Assembly (NCBI RefSeq): GCF_014649375.1
Contig: NZ_BMSX01000009.1
Coordinates: forward strand, 62,001 to 126,000
Reading direction: 5' to 3'
DNA from: Streptomyces aurantiogriseus
Lineage (GTDB): Bacteria > Actinomycetota > Actinomycetes > Streptomycetales > Streptomycetaceae
DNA length: 64,000 bases
This document shows positions 25,968 through 37,720 of the stretch, piece by piece (position 1 is the stretch's first letter; each line of letters opens with the position of its first letter). Position numbers and translations under genes: made by a program. Below the pieces are notes generated by a model, which was given only the letters and a program-made list of their open reading frames with translations, was not told the DNA's origin and searched no databases.

Positions 25968-27281
25968 GTGAACCGTCACCGCAAGCAGCTGATCGCGCTC
26001 GCACACCCCGTCTACCTCTCCCTCCTCGCCTCGGTCGCCGCCGGGCTGATCAACACCGTCTGGGTCTCCCGGCTCGGCGGTCCGGCGGTCGCCGCCGTGG
26101 CGGTCGCCACCAACACCGAGAACGTGCTGCTCGGCGTCGCCCTGGTCTTCGCCTCCGGGACGACCGTGCTGGTCGCGCACGCCCGGGGCGCACGGGATCC
26201 GGCCGCCGTGCGCGCGGCCGTACGCGGTGGCTGGGCGCTGTGCGCGGTGGTCACGCCGGTCGTCGCCGTGGGCGGGTTCCTGCTGCGCGAGCCGCTGTCC
26301 CGGCTGGTGCTCGGCGGCGACGACGGCCCGGCCCTGTCCCTCGCGGTCTCCTACTTCGCGATCTCCCTGCCGGGCATGGCCGTCTTCTTCGCCCAGAACC
26401 TCGTCGACGGCATCCTCAAGGGCGCCGGCGACACGAGAACCCCGATGCGGCTCGCCCTCCTCGCGAACGGCCTGATCCTGGCCCTCGACCCGCTCTTCAT
26501 CCACCTCTACGGCGTCCCGGGCGCCGCCGCCTCCACCGTGCTCTGCCGGAGCGTGGCCCTGGGCGTGGGGCTGGTCGCCCTGCGCCGCAACGCCCTGCTG
26601 CGCTCGGCCGCCGACGCCCCGCACGGCGGAGCCCCGCTGCGGCGGACACTGACGACCGGCCTGCCGATGTCCCTCGACTTCACGGTGCGGCAGGCCGGCG
26701 CGCTCGGGCTGGTCGCGGTCGTGGCGCGGCTCGGGGTGACGGCCGTGGCCGCGTACGCGATCGCCTACAAGGTCCTGTACGTCGCCACGATGGCCTTCTA
26801 CGCGGTGCGACAGGCCGCCTCCATCCACACCGCGCACACCCGGGGCGCCGGGAAGGACGAGCGGCGGGCGATCGGCCGGCAGGCGCTGCTCGTCTCCGGG
26901 ACGGTCGGGCTGGCGGCGGCCCTGACGCTGGCCGCCACGGCCCCATGGATCATGGCCGCGTTCGGCGCCGGCCCCGCCGTGGCCCACGAGGGCGTGCTGT
27001 TCCTGCGCTGCGTCGGGCCGTATCTCCTGCTGATGGCCGGGTTCATCGCGCTCGGCGGGGTCTTCGAGGGCAGCGGGGGAGCGCCGCTGCTGCTGCGGGT
27101 GACCGTGCTCGGTACGGCTGTCCAGCTGCCGCTCGCGTACGGCCTGTCGGGGCTCGGGCTGCCGGGGGTGTGCCTGGCCCTGGCGCTCGCGATGGCGGTG
27201 CAGTGCGCGGTGGTGGGCGGGCTGCTGCGGCGGGCCCGGCGTCAGGAGGAGACCGGGGACTCCCTGGTCCGGGCGGCCTGA
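25968..27281 (+). CDS. MATE-family efflux transporter
   Basis: 437 residues from GTG 25968 (GAGGGG upstream); the longer frame to 25893 would run through the operator and is rejected. Twelve membrane helices in two pseudo-symmetric halves, with MATE features such as ...ALAHPVYLSLLASVAAGLINTVWVSRLGG split over the first helices, FAQNLVDGILKGAGDTRTPM, and GGVFEGSGGAPLLL in the second half. It exports drugs or metabolites using a sodium or proton gradient. It is regulated by the divergent PadR repressor. Confidence 0.9.
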   Translation: MNRHRKQLIALAHPVYLSLLASVAAGLINTVWVSRLGGPAVAAVAVATNTENVLLGVALVFASGTTVLVAHARGARDPAAVRAAVRGGWALCAVVTPVVAVGGFLLREPLSRLVLGGDDGPALSLAVSYFAISLPGMAVFFAQNLVDGILKGAGDTRTPMRLALLANGLILALDPLFIHLYGVPGAAASTVLCRSVALGVGLVALRRNALLRSAADAPHGGAPLRRTLTTGLPMSLDFTVRQAGALGLVAVVARLGVTAVAAYAIAYKVLYVATMAFYAVRQAASIHTAHTRGAGKDERRAIGRQALLVSGTVGLAAALTLAATAPWIMAAFGAGPAVAHEGVLFLRCVGPYLLLMAGFIALGGVFEGSGGAPLLLRVTVLGTAVQLPLAYGLSGLGLPGVCLALALAMAVQCAVVGGLLRRARRQEETGDSLVRAA

Positions 27282-27349
27282 CCGGGGAGGAGAGTCGTGC
27301 GGCACGGCCGGGCACAGCCGTGAACACAGGTTGGATAGGGTCGGCCGCG

Positions 27350-30206
<2,857 letters not shown>

Positions 30207-30219
30207 GACGACTCGGGTA

Positions 30220-32016
30220 CTACTTCGCGTAGATCGCCTCGATCTCGGTCGCGTAGTCCTTCGCCACCACGTTGCGCTTGAGCTTCAGCGACGGGGTGAG
30301 GTGGCCCGAGTCCTCCGTGAACTGGGAGGAGAGAATGCGGAACTTCCGCACCGATTCCGCCTTCGACACCGCGGCGTTGCCGTCGTCGATCGCCGTCTGG
30401 ATCGCGGCCAGCAGGTCGGGGTCCTCGCGCAGCGACGCCGCGGTGGAGCCCGCCGGCTTGGCGTGCTCGGCGGCCCAACGACCCAGGAACTCCTCGTCGA
30501 TGGTGACCAGCGCGCCCACGAACGGCCGCCCGTCGCCCACCACCATGCACTCCGCGACCAGCGCGTGCGCCCGGATGCGGTCCTCGATCACGGCCGGGGC
30601 GACGTTCTTGCCGCCCGCGGTGACGATGATCTCCTTCTTGCGGCCGGTGATCCTGAGGTAGCCGTCCTCGTCGAGGGTGCCGATGTCACCGGTGTGGAAC
30701 CAGCCGTCGGCCAGCGCCTCCGCGGTCGCGCCGGGGTTGTTCCAGTACTCCTTGAACAGGTGCTCGCCGTGCAGCAGCACCTCGCCGTCGTCCGCGATCC
30801 GCACGACCGAGCCCGGCAGCGGCTGACCGACCGTGCCGATCTTCTGCCGGTCCCAGGGGTTGAAGGCGGTGGCGGCACAGGACTCCGTCAGGCCGTAGCC
30901 CTCCAGGACGGTGAAGCCGATGCCGCGGAAGAAGTGGCCCAGGCGCTCGCCCAGCGGGGCGCCGCCGGAGATCGCGTACTCGCCACGGCCGCCGAGGACC
31001 GCGCGCAGCTTGCTGTAGACCAGCTTGTCGAAGACCTTGTGCTTGATCTTCAGCCCGATCGACGGGCCCGACGGGGTGTCCAGCGCCTTGCTGTACGCGA
31101 TCGCGGTGTCCGCCGCCTTGTCGAAGATCGCGCCCTTGCCGTCCGCCTGCGCCTTGGCGCGCGCCGAGTTGTAGACCTTCTCGAAGACGCGCGGCACGCC
31201 CAGGATCAGCGTCGGCCGGAAGGCCGCCAGCTCGTCGGTGAGGTTCTTGATGTCCGGGACGGTGCCCAGCTTGATCGGCGCCATCATCGGGGCGATCTGC
31301 ACCAGGCGGCCGAAGACGTGCGCGAGGGGGAGGAACAGCAGGACGCTGCACTCGCCGGTGCGGAAGAGCGGGCGGAGCCGCTCGACGACGTTCCCGCACT
31401 CGGCGAAGAAGCTGCGGTGGGTGAGGACACAACCCTTGGGGCGCCCGGTGGTGCCACTCGTGTACACGATCGTCGCCGGGTCGTCGGCCTTGGCCAGCGA
31501 GCTGCGCTCCTCGACGGCCCTGTCGGAGACGTCCTGGCCGAGCCGCCCGAGCTCCTCCACGCCCCCGGCCTCGATCTGCCAGACGTGCTTGAGGGCGGGC
31601 AGCGAGTCACGCACCGACTCGACGGCGGCGGTGTGGTTGTCCAGCTCGACGATGATGGCGGTCGCGCCCGAGTCGGACAGGATCCACTGCACCTGCTCCG
31701 GCGAGCTGGTCTCGTACACCGGCACCGTGACCCCGCCCGCGCACCAGATCGCGAAGTCGAGCAGCGTCCACTCGTAGCGGGTGCGCGACATCAGGCCGAC
31801 CCGGTCGCCGGGCTGGACACCGGAGGCGATGAGGCCCTTGGCGGCGGCGTGCACCTCGGACAGGAAGGCCGTGGCCGTGACGTCCTGCCAGACACCGCCG
31901 ACCTTGCGGGCGATGACGGCGACGTCAGGGTGCTGCGCGGCGTTTCTGCGGACGATGTCGGTCAGATTGCCGTCCGCAGGGACCTCGTACAAAGCCGGAA
32001 GGCTGAACTCGCGCAA
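30220..32016 (-). CDS. fadD15: Long-chain fatty-acid CoA ligase (FadD15 type)
   Basis: 598 residues starting at TTG 32016, supported by GAGGAG eight bases upstream. Adenylate-forming enzyme: P-loop-like IVYTSGTTGRPKG, GGAPLGERLGHFF, GYGLTESCA, DGWFHTGDIG and ITGRKKEIIVTAGGKNV with the catalytic Lys region at the C-terminus (PSLKLKRNVV). It activates long-chain fatty acids to acyl-CoA at the membrane. Rv2187 (fadD15) lies beside pimB in M. tuberculosis, matching this context. It converges on choA with a 13-bp gap. A palindrome at 32258 may be its regulator site. Confidence 0.92.
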   Translation of the reverse strand: MREFSLPALYEVPADGNLTDIVRRNAAQHPDVAVIARKVGGVWQDVTATAFLSEVHAAAKGLIASGVQPGDRVGLMSRTRYEWTLLDFAIWCAGGVTVPVYETSSPEQVQWILSDSGATAIIVELDNHTAAVESVRDSLPALKHVWQIEAGGVEELGRLGQDVSDRAVEERSSLAKADDPATIVYTSGTTGRPKGCVLTHRSFFAECGNVVERLRPLFRTGECSVLLFLPLAHVFGRLVQIAPMMAPIKLGTVPDIKNLTDELAAFRPTLILGVPRVFEKVYNSARAKAQADGKGAIFDKAADTAIAYSKALDTPSGPSIGLKIKHKVFDKLVYSKLRAVLGGRGEYAISGGAPLGERLGHFFRGIGFTVLEGYGLTESCAATAFNPWDRQKIGTVGQPLPGSVVRIADDGEVLLHGEHLFKEYWNNPGATAEALADGWFHTGDIGTLDEDGYLRITGRKKEIIVTAGGKNVAPAVIEDRIRAHALVAECMVVGDGRPFVGALVTIDEEFLGRWAAEHAKPAGSTAASLREDPDLLAAIQTAIDDGNAAVSKAESVRKFRILSSQFTEDSGHLTPSLKLKRNVVAKDYATEIEAIYAK

Positions 32017-32257
32017 GACTGCTGCTCCTCATAGGGCGCCGGCGCCACGACGTTGTGTGATGCGACGGTGCGGTCCAAGGCTCGGGCAGGTGCTCCGGGT
32101 CGCCAGGGGGCCGCGGGGCCCACTGGTTGAAATCCTGAGCACGACTGGACTGCCCGGACGTTACCCGCCGGTATGGCTTCTTCGACAGGGGGTCCCGGCG
32201 AGATGTTCGCTGCGTCACACAGATTGGTGTTTTCCTGGCGCACAGTAGTTCATCGAC

Positions 32258-32275
32258 TTACTGACTGGCCAGTAA
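32258..32275. promoter_or_regulatory. TetR-like palindrome in the fadD15/phosphoesterase divergent gap
   Basis: The 315-bp gap 32017-32331 contains TTACTGACTGGCCAGTAA. ACTGGCCAGT (32264-32273) is a perfect palindrome and the outer TTACT/AGTAA also pair. The size and form resemble operators of TetR-type acyl-CoA-responsive regulators of lipid catabolism. It lies 240 bp upstream of fadD15 and 57 bp before the phosphoesterase start. No regulator gene is adjacent. The rest of the gap shows no other feature. Confidence 0.5.
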
Positions 32276-32331
32276 CCGCAGGCCCGGCCGCCACTGTTCA
32301 CGTATGCCGCACAGGCTTACTCTTGATCGCC

Positions 32332-33129
32332 ATGGCATCCACACCGCCCGGTAACCGCAGGACGCGCATTCATGTGGTCAGCGACGTGCACGGCAACGCG
32401 CGTGACCTGGCCCGGGCCGGCGAGGGCGCGGACGCCCTGGTCTGTCTGGGCGACCTGGTGCTGTTCCTGGACTACGCCGACCACTCCCGCGGCATCTTCC
32501 CCGACCTCTTCGGCGTGGAGAACGCGCACCGGATCGTCGCCCTGCGCACCTCCCGCCGCTTCGAGGAGGCGCGGGAGTTCGGGGCGCGGCTGTGGGCGGG
32601 CATCGGCGAGGACCGGGCGACGGTGATCGAGCAGGCGGTGCGCAAGCAGTACGCCGAGATGTTCGCGGCGTTCCCGACACCGACGTACGCGACCTACGGC
32701 AATGTCGACATGCCGCCCCTGTGGCAGGAGTACGCCGGACCGGGGACAACCGTGCTGGACGGGGAGCGGGTGGAGATCGGGGGGTGGGTCTTCGGCTTCG
32801 TCGGCGGGGGCCTGCGGACGCCGATGCGGACCCCGTACGAGATCAGCGACGAGGAGTACGCGGCGAAGATCGAGGCCGTGGGCGAGGTGGACGTGCTGTG
32901 CACGCACATCCCGCCCGAGGTGCCCGAACTCGTCTACGACACGGTCGCGCGCCGCTTCGAACGGGGGAGCCGGGCGCTGCTGGAGGCGATCCGCCGCACC
33001 CGCCCCCGGTACTCGCTCTTCGGCCATGTCCATCAGCCGTTGGTGCGGCGGATGCGGATCGGGGCCACCGAATGCGTGAACGTGGGGCACTTCGCGGGGG
33101 CGGGGAAGCCGTGGGCGCTGGAGTGGTGA
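32332..33129 (+). CDS. Calcineurin-like metallophosphoesterase
   Basis: 265 residues from ATG 32332. The dimetal motif set is visible: SDVHGN (Asp, His), GDLVLF (Asp), YGNVD (Asn), TH after VDVLC (His) and GHVHQP (Gly-His-Val-His). Unusually the Asp-Asn step GDLVLFLDYAD lacks the common GDxVDRG form. Family members cut phosphodiesters or phosphomonoesters; the substrate here is unknown. The leader is short, with no clear Shine-Dalgarno and TACTCT about seven bases upstream, so translation may be leaderless. Confidence 0.87.
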   Translation: MASTPPGNRRTRIHVVSDVHGNARDLARAGEGADALVCLGDLVLFLDYADHSRGIFPDLFGVENAHRIVALRTSRRFEEAREFGARLWAGIGEDRATVIEQAVRKQYAEMFAAFPTPTYATYGNVDMPPLWQEYAGPGTTVLDGERVEIGGWVFGFVGGGLRTPMRTPYEISDEEYAAKIEAVGEVDVLCTHIPPEVPELVYDTVARRFERGSRALLEAIRRTRPRYSLFGHVHQPLVRRMRIGATECVNVGHFAGAGKPWALEW

Positions 33130-33157
33130 GCGCCGGTACGGGGCGCGGTGCGGGGCA

Positions 33158-33198
33158 CGGTGTGCGACGGGGTGTGCGACGCGGTGCGCGACGGGGTG
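33158..33198. repeat. 12-bp tandem repeat
   Basis: Three full 12-bp units plus a partial (33158-33169 CGGTGTGCGACG, then GGGTGTGCGACG and CGGTGCGCGACG) in the gap between the phosphoesterase and SRPBCC genes. No function is apparent. Confidence 0.75.
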
Positions 33199-33304
33199 AA
33201 CTCGGCTGGTCGGCCGCGCGGTAGCCTTCACGCTGCACACCCGTGCGCACGCTCGCGCACAGCGACCTCTTCTCTACCGGCCCGCATCTGGAGGAGCCAC
33301 GGCG

Positions 33305-33745
33305 ATGGCGGAACACACCAGCTCGAGCATCACGATCGAGGCGGCACCGGCCGACGTCATGGCGGTCATCGCCGACTTCGCCCGCTACCCGGACTGGACC
33401 GGCGAGGTGAAGGAGGCGGAGGTCCTCGCGACCGACGCGGCGGGGCGCGCCGAGCAGGTGCGGCTGGTCATGGACGCGGGGGCGATCAAGGACGACCAGA
33501 CGCTGGCGTACACCTGGACCGGTGAGAACGAGGTGTCCTGGACGCTGGTGAAGTCCCAGATGCTGCGGTCGCTGGACGGCTCGTACCTCCTCAGGCCGGA
33601 GGGGGACCGCTCCACGAAGGTCACCTACCAGCTGACGGTGGACGTCAAGATCCCGATGCTCGGGATGATCAAGCGGAAGGCCGAGAAGGTCATCATCGAC
33701 CGGGCGCTGGACGGCCTGAAGAAGCGGGTGGAGTCCGGGCGGTAG
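33305..33745 (+). CDS. SRPBCC / polyketide-cyclase-like lipid-binding protein
   Basis: 146 residues from ATG 33305 with GGAGGAG upstream. It has a START-like helix-grip fold: FARYPDWTGEVKEAEVL at the N-terminus, central antiparallel strands and a long C-terminal helix (GMIKRKAEKVIIDRALDGLKKRVE). Such proteins bind hydrophobic ligands. M. tuberculosis Rv2185c has the same fold and lies between an ArsA-like gene (Rv2184c) and fadD15, the order seen here, which suggests a shared role at the membrane or in lipid handling. The ligand is unknown. Confidence 0.85.
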   Translation: MAEHTSSSITIEAAPADVMAVIADFARYPDWTGEVKEAEVLATDAAGRAEQVRLVMDAGAIKDDQTLAYTWTGENEVSWTLVKSQMLRSLDGSYLLRPEGDRSTKVTYQLTVDVKIPMLGMIKRKAEKVIIDRALDGLKKRVESGR

Positions 33746-33920
33746 GTCGGCACCCGGCGTCGGTGCGGGCCTCGCTGGGGGCTGCCGCCCCCAGCCCCCC
33801 GCTTCGGCCCTGAACGGGCCTCGTCCTCGAACTCCCCCGGAAGGGGGTGCCCCGGACGGGCTGTGTTCACCGGCACCGGCAAACAGAGGGCAACCCCCGC
33901 GTCCGTTACCGTTCACCCTC

Positions 33921-35093
33921 ATGCGCACCCTCCTGATCACCGGCCCCGGCGGCAGCGGCCGTACGACCGTCGCTGCGGCCACTGCCCTCGGGGCGGCCCG
34001 TGCGGGCGTCAAGACGCTCGTGCTCAGTGCCGACCGCACCGACACCCTGGGGGCGGCGCTCGGCGTCAGGACGGGCGCGGCCCCCGTACAGATCACCCCG
34101 GCACTCACCGCCTGGCGCCCCGACGCCGCCGCCGGTTTCCGGGACGACCTCGCCGGCTTCCAGGACCGTGCCTCCACCGTCCTCGACCTGCTCGGCGCCT
34201 CCCTGCTGGACCCCGAGGAGGTCACCCCGCTCCCCGGCGCCGAGGAACTCACCCTCCTGCGCGCACTGCGGGACGCCGCCCTCGCCGAGGGCGACGATCT
34301 TCACGAACTCCTCGTCGTCGACCTGCCGCCCACCCCGCAGGCCCTCGCCCTCCTCGCCCTCCCCGAGGAGCTGCGCCGCTACCTCCGTCGTCTGCTCCCC
34401 CCGGAACGGCAGGCCGCCCGTGCCCTGCGGCCGGTGCTGGGGCGCCTCGCCGGTGTCCCCATGCCCGCCGAGTGGCTGTACGAGACGACCGCCCGCTGGG
34501 ACATGGAACTGGCCGCCGTCGAGGCCGTCCTCGCCGACCGGCACACCGCCGTACGCCTGGTCGCCGAACCCGGACCGGCCGGCGACGACGCCGTGCGCGA
34601 CGCCCGCCTCGGCCTCGCCCTGCGCGGCCTGCCCGTCGAGTCCCTCGTGGCGAACCGCGTCCTGCCCGAGGAGGTCGCCGACGGCGGTCTCCTGTCCGGG
34701 CTGGTGGCCCAGCAGCGGAAGTTCCTGGGGGAGTGGGGCGAGGTGCACACCGTCGCCCACCTCGGTCGCGACCCCCGCGGCGACGACGACCTCACCGCGC
34801 TCGCCGTGCCCGGCGTCAACCCGGCCGCCTTCCCCATCGAGTGGCCCGTGGCCGACCGGCTGGCGGAGGACGGTGTGCTCGTGTGGCACATCCCGCTGCC
34901 CGGCGCCATACGGGACGACCTCGACCTCATCCGGCGCGGCGACGAACTCGTCGTCACCGCCGGACCGTTCCGCCGGATCGTCCCGCTGCCCTCCGCCCTG
35001 CGCCGCTGCACCGTGGCCGGCGCCGCCCTGCGCGAGAGTGAGCTGCGCGTCCGGTTCGCGCCGGATCCCGCGCTGTGGCCGCGGACACGGTGA
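33921..35093 (+). CDS. ArsA/GET3-like ATPase with altered P-loop
   Basis: 390 residues, SIMIBI-class ATPase with N-terminal GPGGSGRTTVAAATALGAARAGVKTLVLSAD split over the P-loop and switch. The deviant Walker A signature is normally GKGGVGKTT; here both lysines are lost (Pro and Arg), so ATP hydrolysis may be weak or absent. DLPPTPQALALL is the Walker B/switch 2 region. The last ~70 residues (DELVVTAGPFRRIVPLPSAL) form an Hsp20-like beta domain seen in bacterial ArsA paralogues. The likely orthologue is Rv2184c. It may guard hydrophobic clients; arsenite transport is unlikely. Confidence 0.8.
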   Translation: MRTLLITGPGGSGRTTVAAATALGAARAGVKTLVLSADRTDTLGAALGVRTGAAPVQITPALTAWRPDAAAGFRDDLAGFQDRASTVLDLLGASLLDPEEVTPLPGAEELTLLRALRDAALAEGDDLHELLVVDLPPTPQALALLALPEELRRYLRRLLPPERQAARALRPVLGRLAGVPMPAEWLYETTARWDMELAAVEAVLADRHTAVRLVAEPGPAGDDAVRDARLGLALRGLPVESLVANRVLPEEVADGGLLSGLVAQQRKFLGEWGEVHTVAHLGRDPRGDDDLTALAVPGVNPAAFPIEWPVADRLAEDGVLVWHIPLPGAIRDDLDLIRRGDELVVTAGPFRRIVPLPSALRRCTVAGAALRESELRVRFAPDPALWPRTR

Positions 35094-35150
35094 ACGACGT
35101 TCCGCCGTTCGGGTAACGTCGTAAGGACGAGCCGTAGTCAGGAGTCCGTC

Positions 35151-35696
35151 ATGAGCGAAGAGCTCCCCCCGTCCGACGCGTGGGGGTCCCCCCGCTCGAG
35201 CGAAGCAGAGAGTGGGGGAGAGCAGGAGGCTGTCGTCGAGGAGCCTCGCGCGACCGACGCCGACGCCTGGGCCACCGCCTGCGCCGAGGACCTGGAGGCC
35301 GAGAAGGCCCGCCGCCGCGCCCAGCACGGCCCGCCGCCGGGTTCGGCCGCCGAGGAACTGCGCAAGCTCGTCGACACCGTCGCCGACAAGCTCTCCGGCC
35401 TGCAGTCCCCGCTGTTCGGCGCGGTCGCCGGGCCCGCCGCCCAGCAGGTGGTCCGCCAGGTCGTCCAACAGGCCAGGGCCGCCGTCGAACCGGTCATCGA
35501 ACGCAACCCGGACGTCTTCGACCACCTCGCCGCGGCCGGCAACGAACTGCTCGCCGCGTACCGCTCCGCCGTCCAGCACCAGGAGCAGCGCTGGACGGCC
35601 CGGACGGCGGATCTGCACCGGGACGACAAGGACCGTGCCGAGCCCCGCGACGGCGACGAGGGCACCGGCCCCGGCCAGCGCATCGACCTGGACTGA
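35151..35696 (+). CDS. DUF5304-like protein carrying an in-frame repeat insertion
   Basis: 181 residues from ATG 35151, AGGAG ten bases upstream. Acidic, soluble, with helical segments (AEELRKLVDTVADKLSGL; QQVVRQVVQQARAAVEPVI). I recall this family as DUF5304 of streptomycetes, with no known role. Residues ~11-23 (WGSPRSSEAESGG) are encoded by a copy of the 40-bp repeat found elsewhere between genes. The repeat therefore adds a low-complexity N-terminal segment. It is followed by glkA. Confidence 0.75.
   Translation: MSEELPPSDAWGSPRSSEAESGGEQEAVVEEPRATDADAWATACAEDLEAEKARRRAQHGPPPGSAAEELRKLVDTVADKLSGLQSPLFGAVAGPAAQQVVRQVVQQARAAVEPVIERNPDVFDHLAAAGNELLAAYRSAVQHQEQRWTARTADLHRDDKDRAEPRDGDEGTGPGQRIDLD
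35181..35220. repeat. 40-bp Streptomyces repeat, copy inside a coding sequence
   Basis: 38 of 40 bases identical to the intergenic copy at 19982-20021 (differences near the middle, GAAGCAGAG against GAAGTCGAG). It lies at codons 11-23 of the DUF5304-like gene and keeps that frame open. Confidence 0.8.
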
Positions 35697-35848
35697 CGGC
35701 CCTCCCTCACCCCGGTCTCTCTCCGGGCCGCGCTCGCGCGAGCCGCGTCGCCTCCGCAGGCCCGCCCACCGGGCGGACGACGGGCCCTCGACGGCAGGGC
35801 CTCGGGTACGGTTGGCCGTAGCGGGGCTCGACCGAAACTGAGGGATTC

Positions 35849-36802
35849 ATGGGACTCACCATCGGCGTCGACATCGGCGGCACGAAGATCGCGGCCGGCG
35901 TGGTCGACGAGGAAGGCAACATCCTCTCGACCTTCAAGGTGCCGACCCCGGGCACGCCCGAGGGCATCGTGGACGCCATCGCCTCGGCGGTGGAGGGCGC
36001 GCGCGCCGGGCACGAGATCGTGGGTGTGGGCATCGGCGCCGCCGGCTACGTCAACCGTCAGCGCTCGACGGTCTACTTCGCGCCGAACATCGACTGGCGC
36101 CAGGAACCGCTGAAGCAGAAGGTCCAGGCGCGCGTCAACCTCCCGGTCGTCGTGGAGAACGACGCCAACGCCGCCGCCTGGGGCGAGTACAAGTTCGGCG
36201 CCGGCAAGGGCCACCGCAACGTCATCTGCATCACGCTCGGCACCGGCCTCGGCGGCGGCATCATCATCGGCAACGAGCTGCGCCGCGGCCACTTCGGCGT
36301 GGCCGCCGAGTTCGGCCACATCCGCATGGTGCCGGACGGTCTGCTCTGCGGCTGCGGCTCCCAGGGCTGCTGGGAGCAGTACGCCTCCGGCCGCGCCCTC
36401 GTCCGGTACGCCAAGCAGCGCGCCAACGCCACCCCGGAGCGGGCCGAGGTCCTGCTGGGGTTCGGTGACGGAACCCCCGACGGCATCGAGGGCAAGCACA
36501 TCTCCATGGCCGCTCGCCAGGGCGACCCGGTCGCCGTCGACTCCTACCGTGAGCTCGCCCGCTGGGTCGGCGCCGGTCTCGCCGACCTCGCCTCCCTCTT
36601 CGACCCCTCCGCCTTCATCGTCGGCGGCGGCCTCTCCGACGAGGGCGACCTGGTCCTCGACCCCATCCGCAAGTCGTACAAGCGCTGGCTCGTCGGCGGC
36701 AACTGGCGGCCGGTGGCGGACGTGATCGCGGCACAGCTGGGCAACAAGGCCGGTCTGGTCGGAGCGGCGGACCTGGCCCGCGAGCCCGACCCGATCATGT
36801 AA
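35849..36802 (+). CDS. glkA: ATP-dependent glucokinase
   Basis: 317 residues, the length of S. coelicolor GlkA (SCO2126), which this sequence appears to match throughout. ROK-family glucokinase: phosphate motif IGVDIGGTKIAAGVV, catalytic Asp in VENDANAAAWGE, His and zinc cysteines in EFGHIRM...CGCGSQGCWE, and the adenosine motif VGGGLSDEGD. It makes glucose-6-phosphate. In S. coelicolor GlkA also mediates carbon catabolite repression, through interaction with GlcP and post-translational control. ATG start with GAGGG upstream; a strong terminator follows. Confidence 0.97.
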   Translation: MGLTIGVDIGGTKIAAGVVDEEGNILSTFKVPTPGTPEGIVDAIASAVEGARAGHEIVGVGIGAAGYVNRQRSTVYFAPNIDWRQEPLKQKVQARVNLPVVVENDANAAAWGEYKFGAGKGHRNVICITLGTGLGGGIIIGNELRRGHFGVAAEFGHIRMVPDGLLCGCGSQGCWEQYASGRALVRYAKQRANATPERAEVLLGFGDGTPDGIEGKHISMAARQGDPVAVDSYRELARWVGAGLADLASLFDPSAFIVGGGLSDEGDLVLDPIRKSYKRWLVGGNWRPVADVIAAQLGNKAGLVGAADLAREPDPIM

Positions 36803-36828
36803 GGGCCACTTTTCGAGAGACGTGCGTT

Positions 36829-36908
36829 CCCCGCGCCCCTGAGGGGCGCGGGGCCGTGTCGATGTGTGGCTCCGCCGCGTGGGCGCGAGCAACCACAACG
36901 GACCCGCG
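36829..36908 (+). terminator. Terminator of glkA followed by a Streptomyces 3' repeat
   Basis: A perfect 12-bp stem (CCCCGCGCCCCT 36829-36840, AGGGGCGCGGGG 36842-36853) with a 1-nt centre. The next ~55 bases (36854-36908: TCGATGTG, CTCCGCCGCG, CAACCACAA, ACCCGCGG) belong to a repeat also present, interrupted, at 5967-6060. I recall such hairpin-plus-tail units at many Streptomyces gene ends. Confidence 0.7.
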
Positions 36909-36967
36909 GTCGAACGAACACCCCACAACCTCGACCGCAAGGAACGCGCACCACTTATCGTGACGGT

Positions 36968-37720
36968 ATGGTGACGCCACCGCTCCCAGACTCCCGCACG
37001 GAACCGGACGGTTCCGCCGTCATCCGCGTCCTCAGCTACAACATCCGCTCGATGCGCGACGACACCGCCGCCCTGGCCCGTGTGATCACCGCCTGCGCCC
37101 CCGACCTGGTCCTCGTGCAGGAAGCCCCCCGCTTCTTCCGCTGGCGCAAGAAGCTCGCCCGCCTCGCGGCCGCCTCCGGCCAGGTGATCCTCACCGGCGG
37201 CGGCACGGCGGCCGGCCCCGCCGTTCTCTGCTCGCTGCGGACGACCGTCGAGCGCACGGAGGACGTGCTTCTGCCCCTCACCCCCGGTGAGCACCGCCGC
37301 GGTCTCGCCACCGCCGTGGTCCGCTTCGGGGGCGCCCGGCTCGGCGTGGTCAGCTGCCACCTCAGCCTGAAGCGGGACGAGCGCTACGAGCAGGCCGGGA
37401 TGCTCCTCGACCGGCTCGCCGCGATGGGCGTGGAGCACGCGGTCGCGGGCGGCGACATCAACGAGGGGCCCGACGGACGCGCCTTCGGCCGTCTGACCCA
37501 CACCCTCGAGGACTGCCGGGTGACCGCCCCCTGGGGCGCTGAGCACACCTTCCCGTCCACCGGGCCGAACCGCCGTATCGACGGGATCTTCGTGACCAAG
37601 GGGGTGGAGGTACTGGGCTGCGGGGTTCCCCAGGGGCTGCCCGGGATCACCGAGAGCGACCTGAGGGCGGCCACGGACCACCTTCCGGTCCTCGCCGCCC
37701 TCAGCATCCCCGTCGACTAG
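36968..37720 (+). CDS. Endonuclease/exonuclease/phosphatase-family protein
   Basis: 250 residues from ATG 36968. EEP/DNase I fold: VLSYNIRSMRDD (Asn), LVQEAPRF (Glu), VVSCHLSLK (His), GGDINEG (Asp-x-Asn), RRIDGIFV (Asp) and DLRAATDHLPVLA (terminal Asp-His). All catalytic residues are present. The substrate may be nucleic acid or a phospholipid head-group. A TTATCG or TATCGT -10 box ends just before the ATG, indicating a leaderless mRNA. It is convergent with the Asp/Arg-rich membrane protein. Confidence 0.88.
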   Translation: MVTPPLPDSRTEPDGSAVIRVLSYNIRSMRDDTAALARVITACAPDLVLVQEAPRFFRWRKKLARLAAASGQVILTGGGTAAGPAVLCSLRTTVERTEDVLLPLTPGEHRRGLATAVVRFGGARLGVVSCHLSLKRDERYEQAGMLLDRLAAMGVEHAVAGGDINEGPDGRAFGRLTHTLEDCRVTAPWGAEHTFPSTGPNRRIDGIFVTKGVEVLGCGVPQGLPGITESDLRAATDHLPVLAALSIPVD

